A program made the position numbers and the translations under genes. Positions 33,402 to 44,399 of a DNA stretch of 64,000 nucleotides are shown here, one piece after another. The notes beneath the pieces are model-generated. The model worked only from the letters and a program-made list of their open reading frames with translations, ran no database searches and was not told the origin of the DNA. This stretch comes from Gnetum montanum (taxonomy: Eukaryota; Streptophyta; Gnetopsida; Gnetales; Gnetaceae). Position 1 is the stretch's first letter, and the number at the start of each line of letters is the position of its first letter. The DNA lies in NCBI GenBank assembly GCA_015680685.1, contig MNCI01008673.1:399235-463234 (forward strand). Direction: 5' to 3'.

Positions 33402-34610
33402 TGGACTAGGAAACAATGTGAGTAATTCCTTCATAAAGCAAAGAGATATATGGAAATCAATGGAAATATGTATAAGATTTATGCAAATGGGCTCGTTAGA
33501 TGGTGTGTGTCAGATTATGATCAATAGAAAGTCTTACAAGACATCCATGAAGATCCATGTTGTGGCCACTATGTAGGACATAGAATGACACTCAAGTTGA
33601 TGATGGTAGGATACTTTTGGCCTACCTTATTTAGAGATGGCCATAGTTTCGTGCAATTTTGTAAACAATGCCAAAGAGATGGAGGAGTTATGGCTAGATG
33701 TGAAGGGCCACAACATTAGATACAACCATTGGAACCTTTTAACATATGGGGAATTAACTTTATGGGACCCATAACACCGATGTTGAATGGAAAAGGACAC
33801 ATCATTGTGACTATGGATTAATGTACAGAGTGGGTAGAGGTAGTAGTAGTAAAAGACTATACAACAAAAACAATTGCCAAATTTTTCCAACAACATGTGG
33901 TGAATAGATTTGGGATACTAAGAATGCTTATATCAAAAAATGGGACTCACTTCATTAGAGCTACATTTAAGAAGCTCATGCAACAACTTGGGGTGAACCA
34001 TAAGCTAAAAACACCATATCATTTCCAAGAAAATGGTTAAGCTGAAGTGACTAACCCTGACACAACTAGGATACTTACTAGGAGGGTTAGTAGGTTTAGG
34101 AGGAGCTAGAGCAGTACAGTGAATGATGCTCGATGGACCTATAGAACATTTTGGAAACTACCTATAACATACTCCCCATATGATTTAATTTATGGCAAGT
34201 TGCCAATGCTCCTGATCTAGGTAGAGCTCCACACTCTAGCTATTGCTAGTGAACTTAACTTTGACTTGAGCTTAGCCCAATGAGAATGCCTCATGAATTT
34301 GAATCTTTTAGGTGAAAATAGGCTTGTAGCACTCATGAGTAATGAATTTCATAAAAATTACTCCAAACTTAGGCATGATACATAGATAAGACATATAACT
34401 ATTGATAAGGTCCTCTATTATAATCCTAGTCATTTACCCTAAAAAGCTAATTTTTAGACACTTTGGGAGGGACCATACATTGTTCAAGCCATTTATCCAT
34501 TTGGTGCCTTACATATTTATCATCCATCCTATCTACATAAGCTCATCCTTGTCAATATCCAACAAGTCAAACTCTATCATGAATATTCCAAGGAGTCTAC
34601 CTAATAAACC
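33402..34610 (+). pseudogene. Element B integrase
   Basis: It has a well-preserved HHCC region (DIHEDPCCGHYVGHR to FCKQCQRDGG). The core is changed at catalytic positions: WGINFMGPI (first Asp to Asn) and LISKNGTHF (second Asp to Lys). The NG-AEVTNP segment has a stop before the Glu. The C-terminal LWEGPYIV is present. It is catalytically dead as read. Confidence 0.87.
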
Positions 34611-36880
34611 CAATAGTTTTCTACTTGTTCTCTCTTTTGTATAACTAATCTTAATGATAGTCATGGGGGTGTCAATCTAGAACCATAGGTACTTCACTAA
34701 AATTTTCATTTTCTTTTCATTTTTCCACATTATGTAATATTTTCTTAGTCTTTTATAATTTTTCATTTCTTAAATTTTTGATATGCTTTAACATTTTCCA
34801 ATTCTTTAATGATTTTTCTTTCTTTGACATTTTTCATTCTTTGCATCTTCTTACTATCTTCTTCATATTTTGGTTTCATAAATTTTGATTGCTAATAAAA
34901 CACATTATGAATAAGGCAAGATGTAGTCTAATAAAGTGAAGATTTCTCTATGTTATCAAATCATAAGGGACTAATTATTTGAACAGTGAGGCCATACCAT
35001 CCATCCATTCCATTAATAAGAGGTTCTTACCATGGCTATAATGATATTCTTTCCATCATACAACTAATAATAAACTTGTGATCATTATACTTGGACCAAA
35101 AAGTGAAGAACTAAGTGGTAATGTAAAGTGTGTGACATTAAGGGGATTTGTGGATTCTCTTGGATCACTACTATGAGTTCTATCATGTTGTCTAGGTTGT
35201 ATTATATCCTTGTAGATCTAACAAAAAATGAGAGTAAGAGTAAACTAGGTATTGTCTTACCATGTCATTGGAAAGACATGTTACCCATGCTTGAAGGTAG
35301 TCCTCTGGTAAGGTTGGCATAGATAAAAATAAAACTTATGCATAGAATAACTTGCTGGAGGTCCCATTGGAAAGACATGTTACCCATGCTTGAAAGTAGA
35401 CAACTTCTTAGAAATTAAAAAAAAAGTAATAAAGCATGCCATGAATAAACTCCTCCCTTGGACAACACACTAAGTGACAATACTCCTTACAACAGTGGTG
35501 GTCTTACATCTATAATTCTAAGAGATGAGACAATGCGATGTCATTGAAATGTGGTCTAGACTTGGTTTGAATCTTGGACAGAAAGGCTAATGATTACTTT
35601 AACCACTAATAAAACACAAGAATTCATTATGCCTATGGTAAGATATCTTACCTCCTGATTTCTGTAGTCCCTTCTACATCCATTTCATCTCCTTGTGTGA
35701 ATAATCATAACTTGTGGTTTTGTGTAACATAGAGTTATTTTACTAATTTGGTGGTACTAACATGTGTGTTTTGCTTAATAGGTATGCATTACATTCAACT
35801 CCTTAAGTGCCTAAGGACACTTTTAGGTGTGGTTATACAAGGGCATTAAGGACTGGAGCCTACTTTAGGGAGGACCCAATTATATAACTATTTTATCTTA
35901 TACTTGTCCAGCAATTCCACATCATGTTGAACCTTAAAAGACCAAAAAATGTTAATAAAAAATTTTCTTTACATTACATAACTCCATTCTATAACAAAGA
36001 ATTCATTACCTATCTCATCCATCTCATCAATAGTTCATTTACTTGCATAACTTGAGACTCCTTCTTTATACATTTCCTATGCCAAATTTTTACTAAATAT
36101 GCATCATTCATAATCCAAGACCCTTTGAATATGTTTTATACCTTCTAAAAATTCCTAAAAAATCATTTTTATTCATCATAGATCATGAGAAATGAAAATG
36201 TTTCACTTGATATTAGATCCCCATTATCGGATATTCGATATTAGGTCCACAAAAACTATATATATAGCTAGGGTAGTTAGCAAAATTTTCATTTTTTCAT
36301 TATGCATCTAAAAGAGTTTTTGTAATTTTTCTTCTTAACTTAGGTGCTCTAGCCTTCTAGCTTTCCCAAGCCGTATCTTGCACATTATCACTTTGATTTT
36401 CTTGATTTTTGAATCCATTTGATCCTGGTTGATCCCGGAGTGCTTATCTTAGTCGTGATGGGGGAAGGGGGGTTGGGTGCTTAGTGTTGAGGGTGGGGGG
36501 TGTGTACTAGCAAGGAATATCTAAGACAAATTTTTTTAGAATTTCCTAATGCCCAGAGGATATTTTAAGCATAATACTAAACTAAAAAAGAAAAAAATTG
36601 AAATGGAATTGAAAATTCTTAAAAAAGATAAAGTTAGAAACACTTAAATAATTTCCTTAATGAGTCATGCTAACCATTATGAGGCATACACAAGAAAAAA
36701 ATGGAAAATTGTGAAGGGTTGTAAGGAAATTAACTCTTATGGGGTTTCTTTTCCATAATTTTTCTAACTCTATAATCGTAATGAGCTAAGAATTGATTTA
36801 ATAAAGGATATGAGAAAGGAAAAATGCTATCTAAATCAATGTAAGCATTCTAATAATTCTTAAATCCTTAATGATTGTAG
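34611..36880 (+). other. Element B pol-3'ORF spacer
   Basis: This long AT-rich spacer holds a PPT-like AGTCATGGGGGTGTC (34658-34675) and a 30-bp direct repeat GGAAAGACATGTTACCCATG... (35270 and 35370). A conserved block CAAGGGCATTAAGGACTGGA with GGGAGGACCCA lies at 35838-35880. The internal promoter-like module is at 36200-36270, followed by a G-rich CTTAGTCGTGATGGGGGAAG (36450). Confidence 0.65.
36200..36270 (+). promoter_or_regulatory. Internal promoter-like module of element B
   Basis: GATATTAGATC, TTATCGGATATTCGATATT and then CTATATATATAGC form the module. Decayed GATATC repeats ending in a TATA box mirror the U3 of the element's LTR family. It lies about 620 bp upstream of the 3' ORF ATG (36881). 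Confidence 0.5.
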
Positions 36881-37670
36881 ATGGCCTCAGAGAGGAGCAA
36901 TCAGAGGATCCTCACAGGCCATAGGTAAAAGACCAAGAGGCCAAGGTAGAGGTTGAACAGGAGAATAAGACCCAAAACATGTAGAGCAGGAAGCCTAATC
37001 CTTTAGCATTCATCAGGAAACTCTTGCTACCAAAAAATTGGCCCAAGGTGAGACAAATGAACCATAAGTACAAGGACAACGTCTTACATTATCACTAGAC
37101 TACCTCTAAGCTATCCAAGAAAAATCAATCCTGGCCACAGTAATTGTGGAAATGAACTTTGGCCCATTCGTAGAATTTGTTCCAAAGCGGTAATGATGTA
37201 ACTCCAAGTATCACCACTATGGCCCATACTTTTAGATAGCAGTGAATGGTATCTAGGGGAGACTTATCAATTCTGGCATAATAAAGAAGAAGGAATTGTA
37301 GTTAATATCGAAGGAATCTCTGTTTCATATTTATTCTAGGCGATAGTTGAAGCTCTAAACATACTGAATGAAGGGGAAAAAGTAGCCTCTTTATCCATCA
37401 AATTCGAAGCCGAAACCAGAAAACTGTGGCTGAAACGGACGTATGGCAATGAAGACAAGGGATACAATGAGTTAACTCTAGAGGAAAGAATTTATTTCAA
37501 AATTGCTAGATATCACTTGTTCCTAACAAAAGGATTAAATAGATTATCCACCTATGTGACTAGAGGAAGTGTGATTCTGATGGAAAAATATAATCCAAAA
37601 TTTGCACAAATCTATTTCATAAAGATCTAGGGGTAGTTCAAAGAAAAGAAGGTAGGGAAGCTAACACTTC
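36881..37670 (+). pseudogene. Element B 3' ORF, first half
   Basis: The ATG at 36881 follows TGATTGTAG. Conserved blocks are SEWYLGETYQFWHNKEEG, YNELTLEERIYFKIARYHLF and LSTYVTRGSVILMEKYNP, up to KVGKLTL. The frame is interrupted by stops and one or more shifts early on, then cut by element C. The other half is at 44400-46392. Confidence 0.8.
37666..37670. repeat. Left target-site duplication of element C (ACTTC)
   Basis: ACTTC before the LTR pairs with AATTC at 44395-44399, one mismatch. The reading frame across the excised element confirms the insertion point. Confidence 0.75.
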
Positions 37671-38375
37671 TGATGAATCGTGATTCATCAGGTATGCGAT
37701 ATCAGGTATGTGATATCGCATCCAGCAACGATATCGGATATGTGATATCGTGGTTCCTGTGTGAGCCTATAAATACACATGAAGGCACATGGGAAAGGAG
37801 TCTTTTGATCAATTTTTAGAGAGTTAGTTTAGTGTAGGATCTTTTTGTCATTTTTCTCTCAACCCTCTCTCTCAATGCATGCAGTGTGATGATTGTAACT
37901 GTATGACATCCTTTATTTGAGTGTGATGTACTTGGACACACACATGACAGAAAATAAAGATCGAGATTACTTCATCATTGAAAAATTCACTTAGTTTAAT
38001 TATTTAGTTGTTATTGTTATTTATTGCTTTCGTAGTTAACATCTCTTTACCCTAAACTCCTTAAACGCAGAATGAGTATGACTTAATCACGAGTATTTAT
38101 GTGTGACTACTTGGTATCCCAGTAGTGTACCTAGGCCATGCGCTTGGTAATCCTAGTGGTAGTCATGCACGAGGTCCAAGATGTGTATGGATGATTAAGG
38201 AACGAATGCTCATCGCACTGAGGCTAGTCTAGACTCTCTTCCCCTATCTCCTCTTAGCTTAGCTTCCTCTCTCCCTTTTCCTCTTACCTTACTTAAAGTT
38301 ATTTCCCATTACCTTCAGGAGTAGCATTAGTTAGGAACATATCATACACCTCACTCTGGACTAAACCATATGTGA
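37671..38375 (+). repeat. Element C 5' LTR (3' truncated)
   Basis: It starts TGATGAATCGTG. U3 has four GATATC-type repeats, one more than the 3' LTR, and a TATA box CCTATAAATAC (37766-37776). Alignment with the 3' LTR stops at ACCATATGTGA (38375); gag follows directly. Confidence 0.87.
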
Positions 38376-39770
38376 ATATTCTGCAAGCATCGTAAGGAAA
38401 GCCGTCTACCTAGGCTTGACTTAAACAACTTTCCTAAGTTTTCAGGAGGCTACGATTTAGATCTGCAACAACATTTACAAGCCTTCTACGATGCCTATGT
38501 ATGGAACAACATCGATAATGGATGGAAAAAACTTAAGCTCTTTCCCCTGACACTCGTTGGCCAAGAAAAAGTATGGTATAGGTCCTTAAAACAAAATTTA
38601 ATCTAATGTTGGTCAACAATGGTAGAACTATTCAATGAAAGATATCAAACTTATGCAAGAGTGTCAGCCTTGAGGAGACAAATCCAAGAGTGGAAACAAG
38701 AACAACATGAACCCTTGGACATGGCCTTAGAAAGATATTATGCACTGTTAAACAACTGCCTAGGCCATGAGTTCTATGAGGAGAGTCTAATGTACCACAT
38801 TATTGATGGGCTCTGTAATGAAACAAGGGAGACCCTAGGGATGTATGCCCGAGGTCAACTATATGAGCTACGAACCCATCAATTTCAAGAGCTTATCAAA
38901 TAGGTAGCAAAAGAAGAAGGATAAATGGCTAAATGGGAGAATGCTGGAAAATCTCAACGGGACCAAAATATCAACTTAACAAAGGTCCACAAGCAAGAAA
39001 AGGAGAAATCAACTCACTTCAAGGAGGTGGAACCATCTTTGCTAGTACTACAATCATTGGATGAAATTGAGACAAAGACCAATAAGATGATGGAATAGAT
39101 GTATAAAAAATGTGGAGAATGTGCCAACATTATTGGAGGTAGAGTCATAAAGAACCAAGAAGAAGGACAAAATACCCTTAGACAATCAGAAAGAAGGGTA
39201 GAAAAGAATAAGAGCTTAACTACCAATCATACATATCAATGCAACATTTGCCTATACGATCACCCCAAGGGCCAATGTCCAATCTTGTTACATTTACAAG
39301 AGCATTGGGGAAGAGTGTTACATATAGCATTCGTAAAGAGATACTGTGTTCAATCACAATAGCAACAATCTCAGTCGTGGGGGAGGCCACGCTCAAACTA
39401 GGTGTACCCTTCATATCATTCAAACCTAAGTGCTTATCAAGTTCAACATCCTGTTTCTCCAACTGGGTCAACATCATCTATCCCACCATATTATTATCAT
39501 TCTCCCCAATACTATCAACCCATATCCTCTCCAACACAACCACCACCTTGCATACCTTACACTTCTCCTCAATTTCAAAATTCTCATCCTTCACCTCGTT
39601 CTACATTGCCACCAAGTGTTCCAGAGGATTTTGCACCACCGCACCAACCCACAGATGTTACTTGTGTTGCTACTATCAATAGTAGTGGGTATCCTCCACA
39701 ACATCATAGGCATCCCTTCTTTAGACGTGACCGTAAGAAGGGACAACACACTTCTGAGCCTATAAGCTAA
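38376..39770 (+). pseudogene. Element C gag (N-terminally truncated)
   Basis: It reads NNFPKFSGGYDLDLQQHLQ, MVELFNERYQTYARVSALR and ETLGMYARGQLYELRTHQF. TAG (38901-38903) comes before VAKEEG. The intact zinc knuckle C-N-I-C-L-Y-D-H-P-K-G-Q-C is at 39240-39278. A Pro/Gln-rich tail ends FFRRDRKKGQHTSEPIS and TAA. All segments are in one frame; interruptions are only TAG/TAA codons. Confidence 0.83.
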
Positions 39771-40560
39771 CACATATCCTTTCCCCCCTACTTTTTATGA
39801 TTTTTATTGACAGATTTTACACCATTCTAATCTTTGTGCCTTATGAATTAGTTGTATTACCTCGGAACCCTTTATATTGATCTATATGTCCTCAGTTTAT
39901 ACTTTAGAATTTCAAAAATTTAAATTTTTTTGGTAATTTTCTCAAGTGCCCTATTTTTGGTAGGACGTGATATCGGGTACGCAATATTGCGTCCGACACG
40001 ATATCGGGTCCCCGCTAGTGGGTACACGATATTGCATCCTAAAAATATATATATACATGGACCGCCCACACCTATCAACATCATTTATAACTATTCACGT
40101 GGGGGAAGTTTTTCAAATTTCTTTCTATGACTTGTGATTGTGCATCTCTTGCTTCAATAATCATAACTTGCTCACTGGTGCTCTAATTTTCATTCCGTTT
40201 GAACCTACTTAAACCTGGAGTGTTCAGCTTAGTCGTGGGGAAGGGGTACACACCAAATTGCGCATAATTTTTTTGAAATTCATCATCCCTCAAAGGACTC
40301 TATCAAGGGTAATTAGTTATAAAAATAATAATAAACATGTGCCAAAAAACAATTTCATCTTCTTACCTATACCAAGAAATTAAAATTTTGAAACCACCTA
40401 AGCAAAGTGGACCAATATTAAAATCTTTTGGGGGCATTTCCATAAAAATTTCTAACCTTAAAATCACACGGAATCAGAATTGAATCATTAAGGCAAGAAG
40501 TAAGGTATAACTTAACTTTGGTAAGTATGCTTACTAATGATTGGCCCCATGTGATTGCAG
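39771..40560 (+). other. Element C gag-3'ORF spacer
   Basis: Non-coding. It replaces the whole pol region and contains the internal promoter-like module (39960-40060), a G-rich CTTAGTCGTGGGGAAGGGG (40228-40246), and a GTAAGT, TTACTAATG and GATTGCAG series ending at the 3' ORF start. Confidence 0.7.
39960..40060 (+). promoter_or_regulatory. Internal promoter-like module of element C
   Basis: GACGTGATATCGGGTACGC, AATATTGCGTCC, ACACGATATCGGGTCC and ACACGATATTGCATCC precede the TATA box AAATATATATATACATGG (40043-40060). The arrangement copies the U3 of the element's own LTR (GATATC repeats then TATA) but the downstream sequence differs. It lies about 510 bp before the 3' ORF ATG. Confidence 0.6.
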
Positions 40561-43354
40561 ATGGTCCCAAAGTGTGCACAACAAGAAGGTCCCTCTTAGG
40601 GCATGTTTAAGAAACCCAGGAGAGGTGGACGACAAGTGCCTACCGAACAACATGTAGAGTAGGAGGAGCAATCGTTCAGTATCCATCAAGAAGACCCTAC
40701 CACTGTGCAATTAAGAGAGGTAGAAGGAGGAGCTACTACAGTGCCCAAATAGGGATGACACCTCACGTTGCCCTTGGAATGTGTTCAGGCCATCCGTGAA
40801 AAGTCCACATCAGCTGCCGTGATCGTGGAATTGAACTTTGGAACTTTCATGGAATTCACTCCTAAGGCTATTAGGGATCACCTCAAAGGTTCCCCATTAT
40901 GACCTATCCTCTTTGAAAGTGGTTCCTGGTACTTAGGAGAAACGTACTAATTCTGGCACAATAAAGAAGAAGGCACTACAGTTAACATTTGTGGTGTATC
41001 TGTTGATTTCTTCGTCCAAGTGATTTCAGAAGTATTAAACCTTCCAAATACAGGGCCAAAGGTTGCTTGTCTGTTCACTCGCTCTGATGCTGATGCGCAA
41101 AAGATTTGGTTAGATAGGGTGTATGGTAAAGAAGACAAGACCTATGGAGAGTTGACGTTGGAAGAAAAAATCTACTTTAAAATTGGAACTTATCACACCT
41201 TCCCCACAAAAGGGTTGAACAAAATTTTAACATATGCAGCAAGAGCATGTGCGATATTGATGAGAAAGGTTAATGCTAACTTGCCTCATCTATATTTCAT
41301 GGAGATCCTAAGGCGATTTGAGGAATGTAAGATAGGGAAGTTTGCGTTGCCCTTTCCTTGTCTCATCAGGAAGTTGTGAAAGTGTCCTGGTATTCGAGGA
41401 TACACCAATGATGTCCTTAGGAAAACCCAAAATACTTCATACACTGAATTTCTAAAGCCACCAGCTACAAGGAAAATTGTTGATGAGACGTTGGGGCTAG
41501 AATAAGAATAGACGGTGAGGCCCACTACAACTCAACTCGTAGGGCCTAGCCAACCTCCAAGCATGGGACCCAATCAACAACAAGAAGTAGGGCCTAGCAC
41601 GAGCCAACGAGACCAACCGCCACCACCACCGTAGGACTATCGACCGTCGATAAGCCATCTCAAGGCCATCATTGAGATGATCAGTTGGGGAAGTCATGAT
41701 GATGCAAATCTCGTCCGTGTCATCCATGATACCATACGACCCACTATCTTTATAAATCGTGCATGGGGCAAGGTATCCATTCAAACTGGAGGATAGGAGA
41801 GTTATTGGTCATAATAGATTTTAGGGAATGTTTCATCCTTCCAGGTGCAACTAGAAATAGGTGAAGGGGCCACAGTGGTGGTCATGCAACACTAGGATTC
41901 AGCTGGAGCTATAGAGGTGGTCACTGACCACATCAAGGAATCTTTCAACATCCCTGTTGTGCCACTGATAGATTTCATAGGAGCATGAGATGCTCAAACT
42001 TTGGCCGATCCTTCAATGACTCCTGCGGGGCATGAGGATGTTCTTGATTGACTGCTACAAATAGGACAGGTGATGACATCTTTATTTGACATCCCACATG
42101 ATGTTATGGCAGTACAATCAGACCTCATCTCCACTAAGGGAAAGTTGTTCATGACAGAGATGAGGACTGAGCATGCAGAAGAAAAAGTTACAAGAATATA
42201 AGAAAGGCTCATAACCGTACAAGTAGCACAGTGGGATCCCTCTCAATTCATTCCTGCGGACTAGCTGGACACCTTTAGGACAAACCAACTCAACAAATTG
42301 CTGATGGAAAATGAAAAGGTGGCAAAGGAAAAAGAGAAGGCTGATTGGAATGCCTCCATGGCACAAGTGCAAACTTACGTGTACGCCAAGCCACTTAAGG
42401 CCTTACAGGAAGGAAATAAATAGCTTGTTGCTGACAATATTTGGTTGATCTCTATGGAGAAACAAAAGAATGTTCTCAAAGAACATTTTCAGCAAGTGCA
42501 AGAATAGCTGATCAGGGTCAACTAGGACATGAGTCGTTTGGCTAGAGAAAATCGAACCCTCTCAATGGAGGAGGTACGTGCCATTCGTTAGAAGACGACC
42601 ATCAAAATAAGCACATGGCAGAATGAGTCCAAGCGGCACGAAAAGTTAAAAGAGCACTTCCGAGACCAAGTGGGAATGTACAAAAAAATTATTGAAAAAG
42701 AGATCCATATGGACAAGACCCACATTAATGCTTTCAATGCACCACACACTGATTGGTGGGCCATATTGAATACATATGCATTTGCCCACCAAGCGGAACT
42801 TAAGAGCCGGGACCTGCAGATTGAAGATCTTATAGAATATATGGAGTTGGCAAATGTAAGGTATGCCAATCTAGCCATGTTGATAGTAGGATGTCTAAGG
42901 ACAAAGCTTGAGAAGTAGGTAGCTACCACCTATGCCAAGTATGAAGCAAAATTTGCAGAACACAAAAAGATGTTGCAGAAGCTGGAGGTTGCAAATTCTG
43001 AATTGGAGGTGGTTAAAGCAAGCTACTAAGGAAAAAAAAGATGTCACAATAGACTTGGCTTGAAGGCTTATAGATTTTCAAGAGTACAGAGACAAAGCCA
43101 AAGCCTACAAGGAGGAATGATGGTTGTTTGTGGCCTGATACGTTAAAGCCAACACAATGTTTCCGCAACTACCGTGCCCATGGGAGGTACTGACTCCGTC
43201 AAACATTGGAGCATTAGCATGGATGGCACAGGATCCCTGAACTAAATAGGGGAAACTCCAGGCACTACTTCAATGTCATCACCTTCCAAAACCTAGAGCA
43301 CAGGACAAGGGAAAGCGACCCATGGAGGAGCCACCGCCACCAAGAACCACATGA
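40561..43354 (+). pseudogene. Element C 3' ORF
   Basis: It spans about 931 codons from ATG (after GTGATTGCAG) to TGA at 43352-43354. The N-terminal region is MVPKCAQQEGPS, then GSWYLGETY. The best segment (41020-41379) has LTLEEKIYFKIGTYHTFPTK, YAARACAILMRKVNANLPH and FALPFPCLIRKL. The C-terminal half is charged and coiled-coil-like (LIEYMELANVRYANLAM), ending PMEEPPPPRTT. About twenty stops, mainly TAG, and one shift in an A-run near 43030 disable it. Function is unknown; no membrane segment is seen. Confidence 0.83.
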
Positions 43355-43515
43355 GTTCCACCCAATTTTGTAACTTTAGGACTTTTTTCATTTTTTCGTG
43401 TTGTGTCCAATCTTGTTCTATTAAGTTCTCCACTATGGCATAAATAGCTTCCTTGTTAGTTAATAATCCCATACCTATCCACTGTGTAATCAATGGGACT
43501 TATTCTCATTCTAAC

Positions 43516-43548
43516 TCAAGGACGAGTTTTCATTCAGTTGTGGGGGTA
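43516..43548 (+). promoter_or_regulatory. Element C polypurine tract region
   Basis: CTCAAGGACGAG...CAGTTGTGGGGGTA directly precedes the 3' LTR. Confidence 0.82.
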
Positions 43549-44394
43549 TGATGAATCATGATTCATTGGGTTGCGATATCGCATCCAGCAACGATATTGG
43601 ATATGCGATATTGTGGTTCCTATGTGAGCCTATAAATACACATGAAGGCACATGAGAAAGGAGTCTTTTGGTCAATTTTTAAAGATTTAGTTTTGTGTAG
43701 GATCTTTTTTTCATTTTTCTCTCAACCCTCTCTCTCAGTGCATGCCCACAGTGTGATGATTGTAATTGTACGGCATCCTTTATTCAAGTGTGACGTACTT
43801 GGACATGCACATGATTGGAAATAAAGATCGAGATTAATTTATCATTGTAGCATTCAATTTAATTATTTAATTTTTATTGTTATTTATTGCTTTCGTAGTT
43901 AACATCTCTTTACCCTAAACTCCTTAAATGCGGAATGAGTACAACTTAATCACGAGCATTTAAGTGTGACTACTTAGTATCCTAGTAGCGTAACTAGGCC
44001 ATGCGCTTGGTAATCCCAGTGGTAGTCATGCACAAGGTCCAAGATGTGTATAGATGATTAAGGAACGGATGCTCATCACACTTAGGCTAGTCTAGACTCT
44101 CTTCCCCTATCTCCTCTTAGCTTCGCTTCCTCTCTCCGTTTTCCTCTTAGCTTACTTAAAGTTATTTCCCATTACCTTTGAGAGTAGAATTAGTTAGGAA
44201 CATATCATATACCTCACTGTAGACTAAACCATATGTGATAAAGAAATTACTAATCTAGGTGGGAACACAGTGAACTATGATCAATGAGTAACTATCTAGA
44301 TACCACAACTAGCCCGTATGCGGAGTTTGACCGGATCATGCGTGAAATGCTCGTATTTGTATGGTTGAGTGTAGGGGTACCTCACCACTCATCA
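43549..44394 (+). repeat. Element C 3' LTR
   Basis: Complete at 846 bp, TGATGAATCATG to CACTCATCA. U3 repeats include TTGCGATATCGCATCC and ACGATATTGGATATGCG; the TATA box CCTATAAATACA is at 43629-43640. The CTTGGTAAYCC motif lies near 43975-44030. Confidence 0.9.
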
Positions 44395-44399
44395 AATTC
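44395..44399. repeat. Right target-site duplication of element C (AATTC)
   Basis: It pairs with ACTTC at 37666-37670. Confidence 0.7.

Larger units (their letters stand above)
37671..44394 (+). mobile_element. Element C: pol-less Athila-like element
   Basis: At 6.7 kb it comprises a 5' LTR (its last part, the PBS and gag N-terminus are missing), gag, a short spacer with promoter-like module, full 3' ORF, PPT and complete 3' LTR. No protease, RT, RNase H or integrase sequence is present. Gag stays in one frame and the 3' ORF has a single detected frameshift, so it is the best-preserved coding copy apart from stop codons. It would need pol in trans. It is inserted in element B's 3' ORF. Confidence 0.88.

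Noticed and set aside
40521-40560. A complete 40-nt intron (GTAAGT to GCAG) before the C 3' ORF, with a similar GTAAGC-TAG span in B
   Set aside because: Too short for a plant intron; kept only as acceptor evidence.
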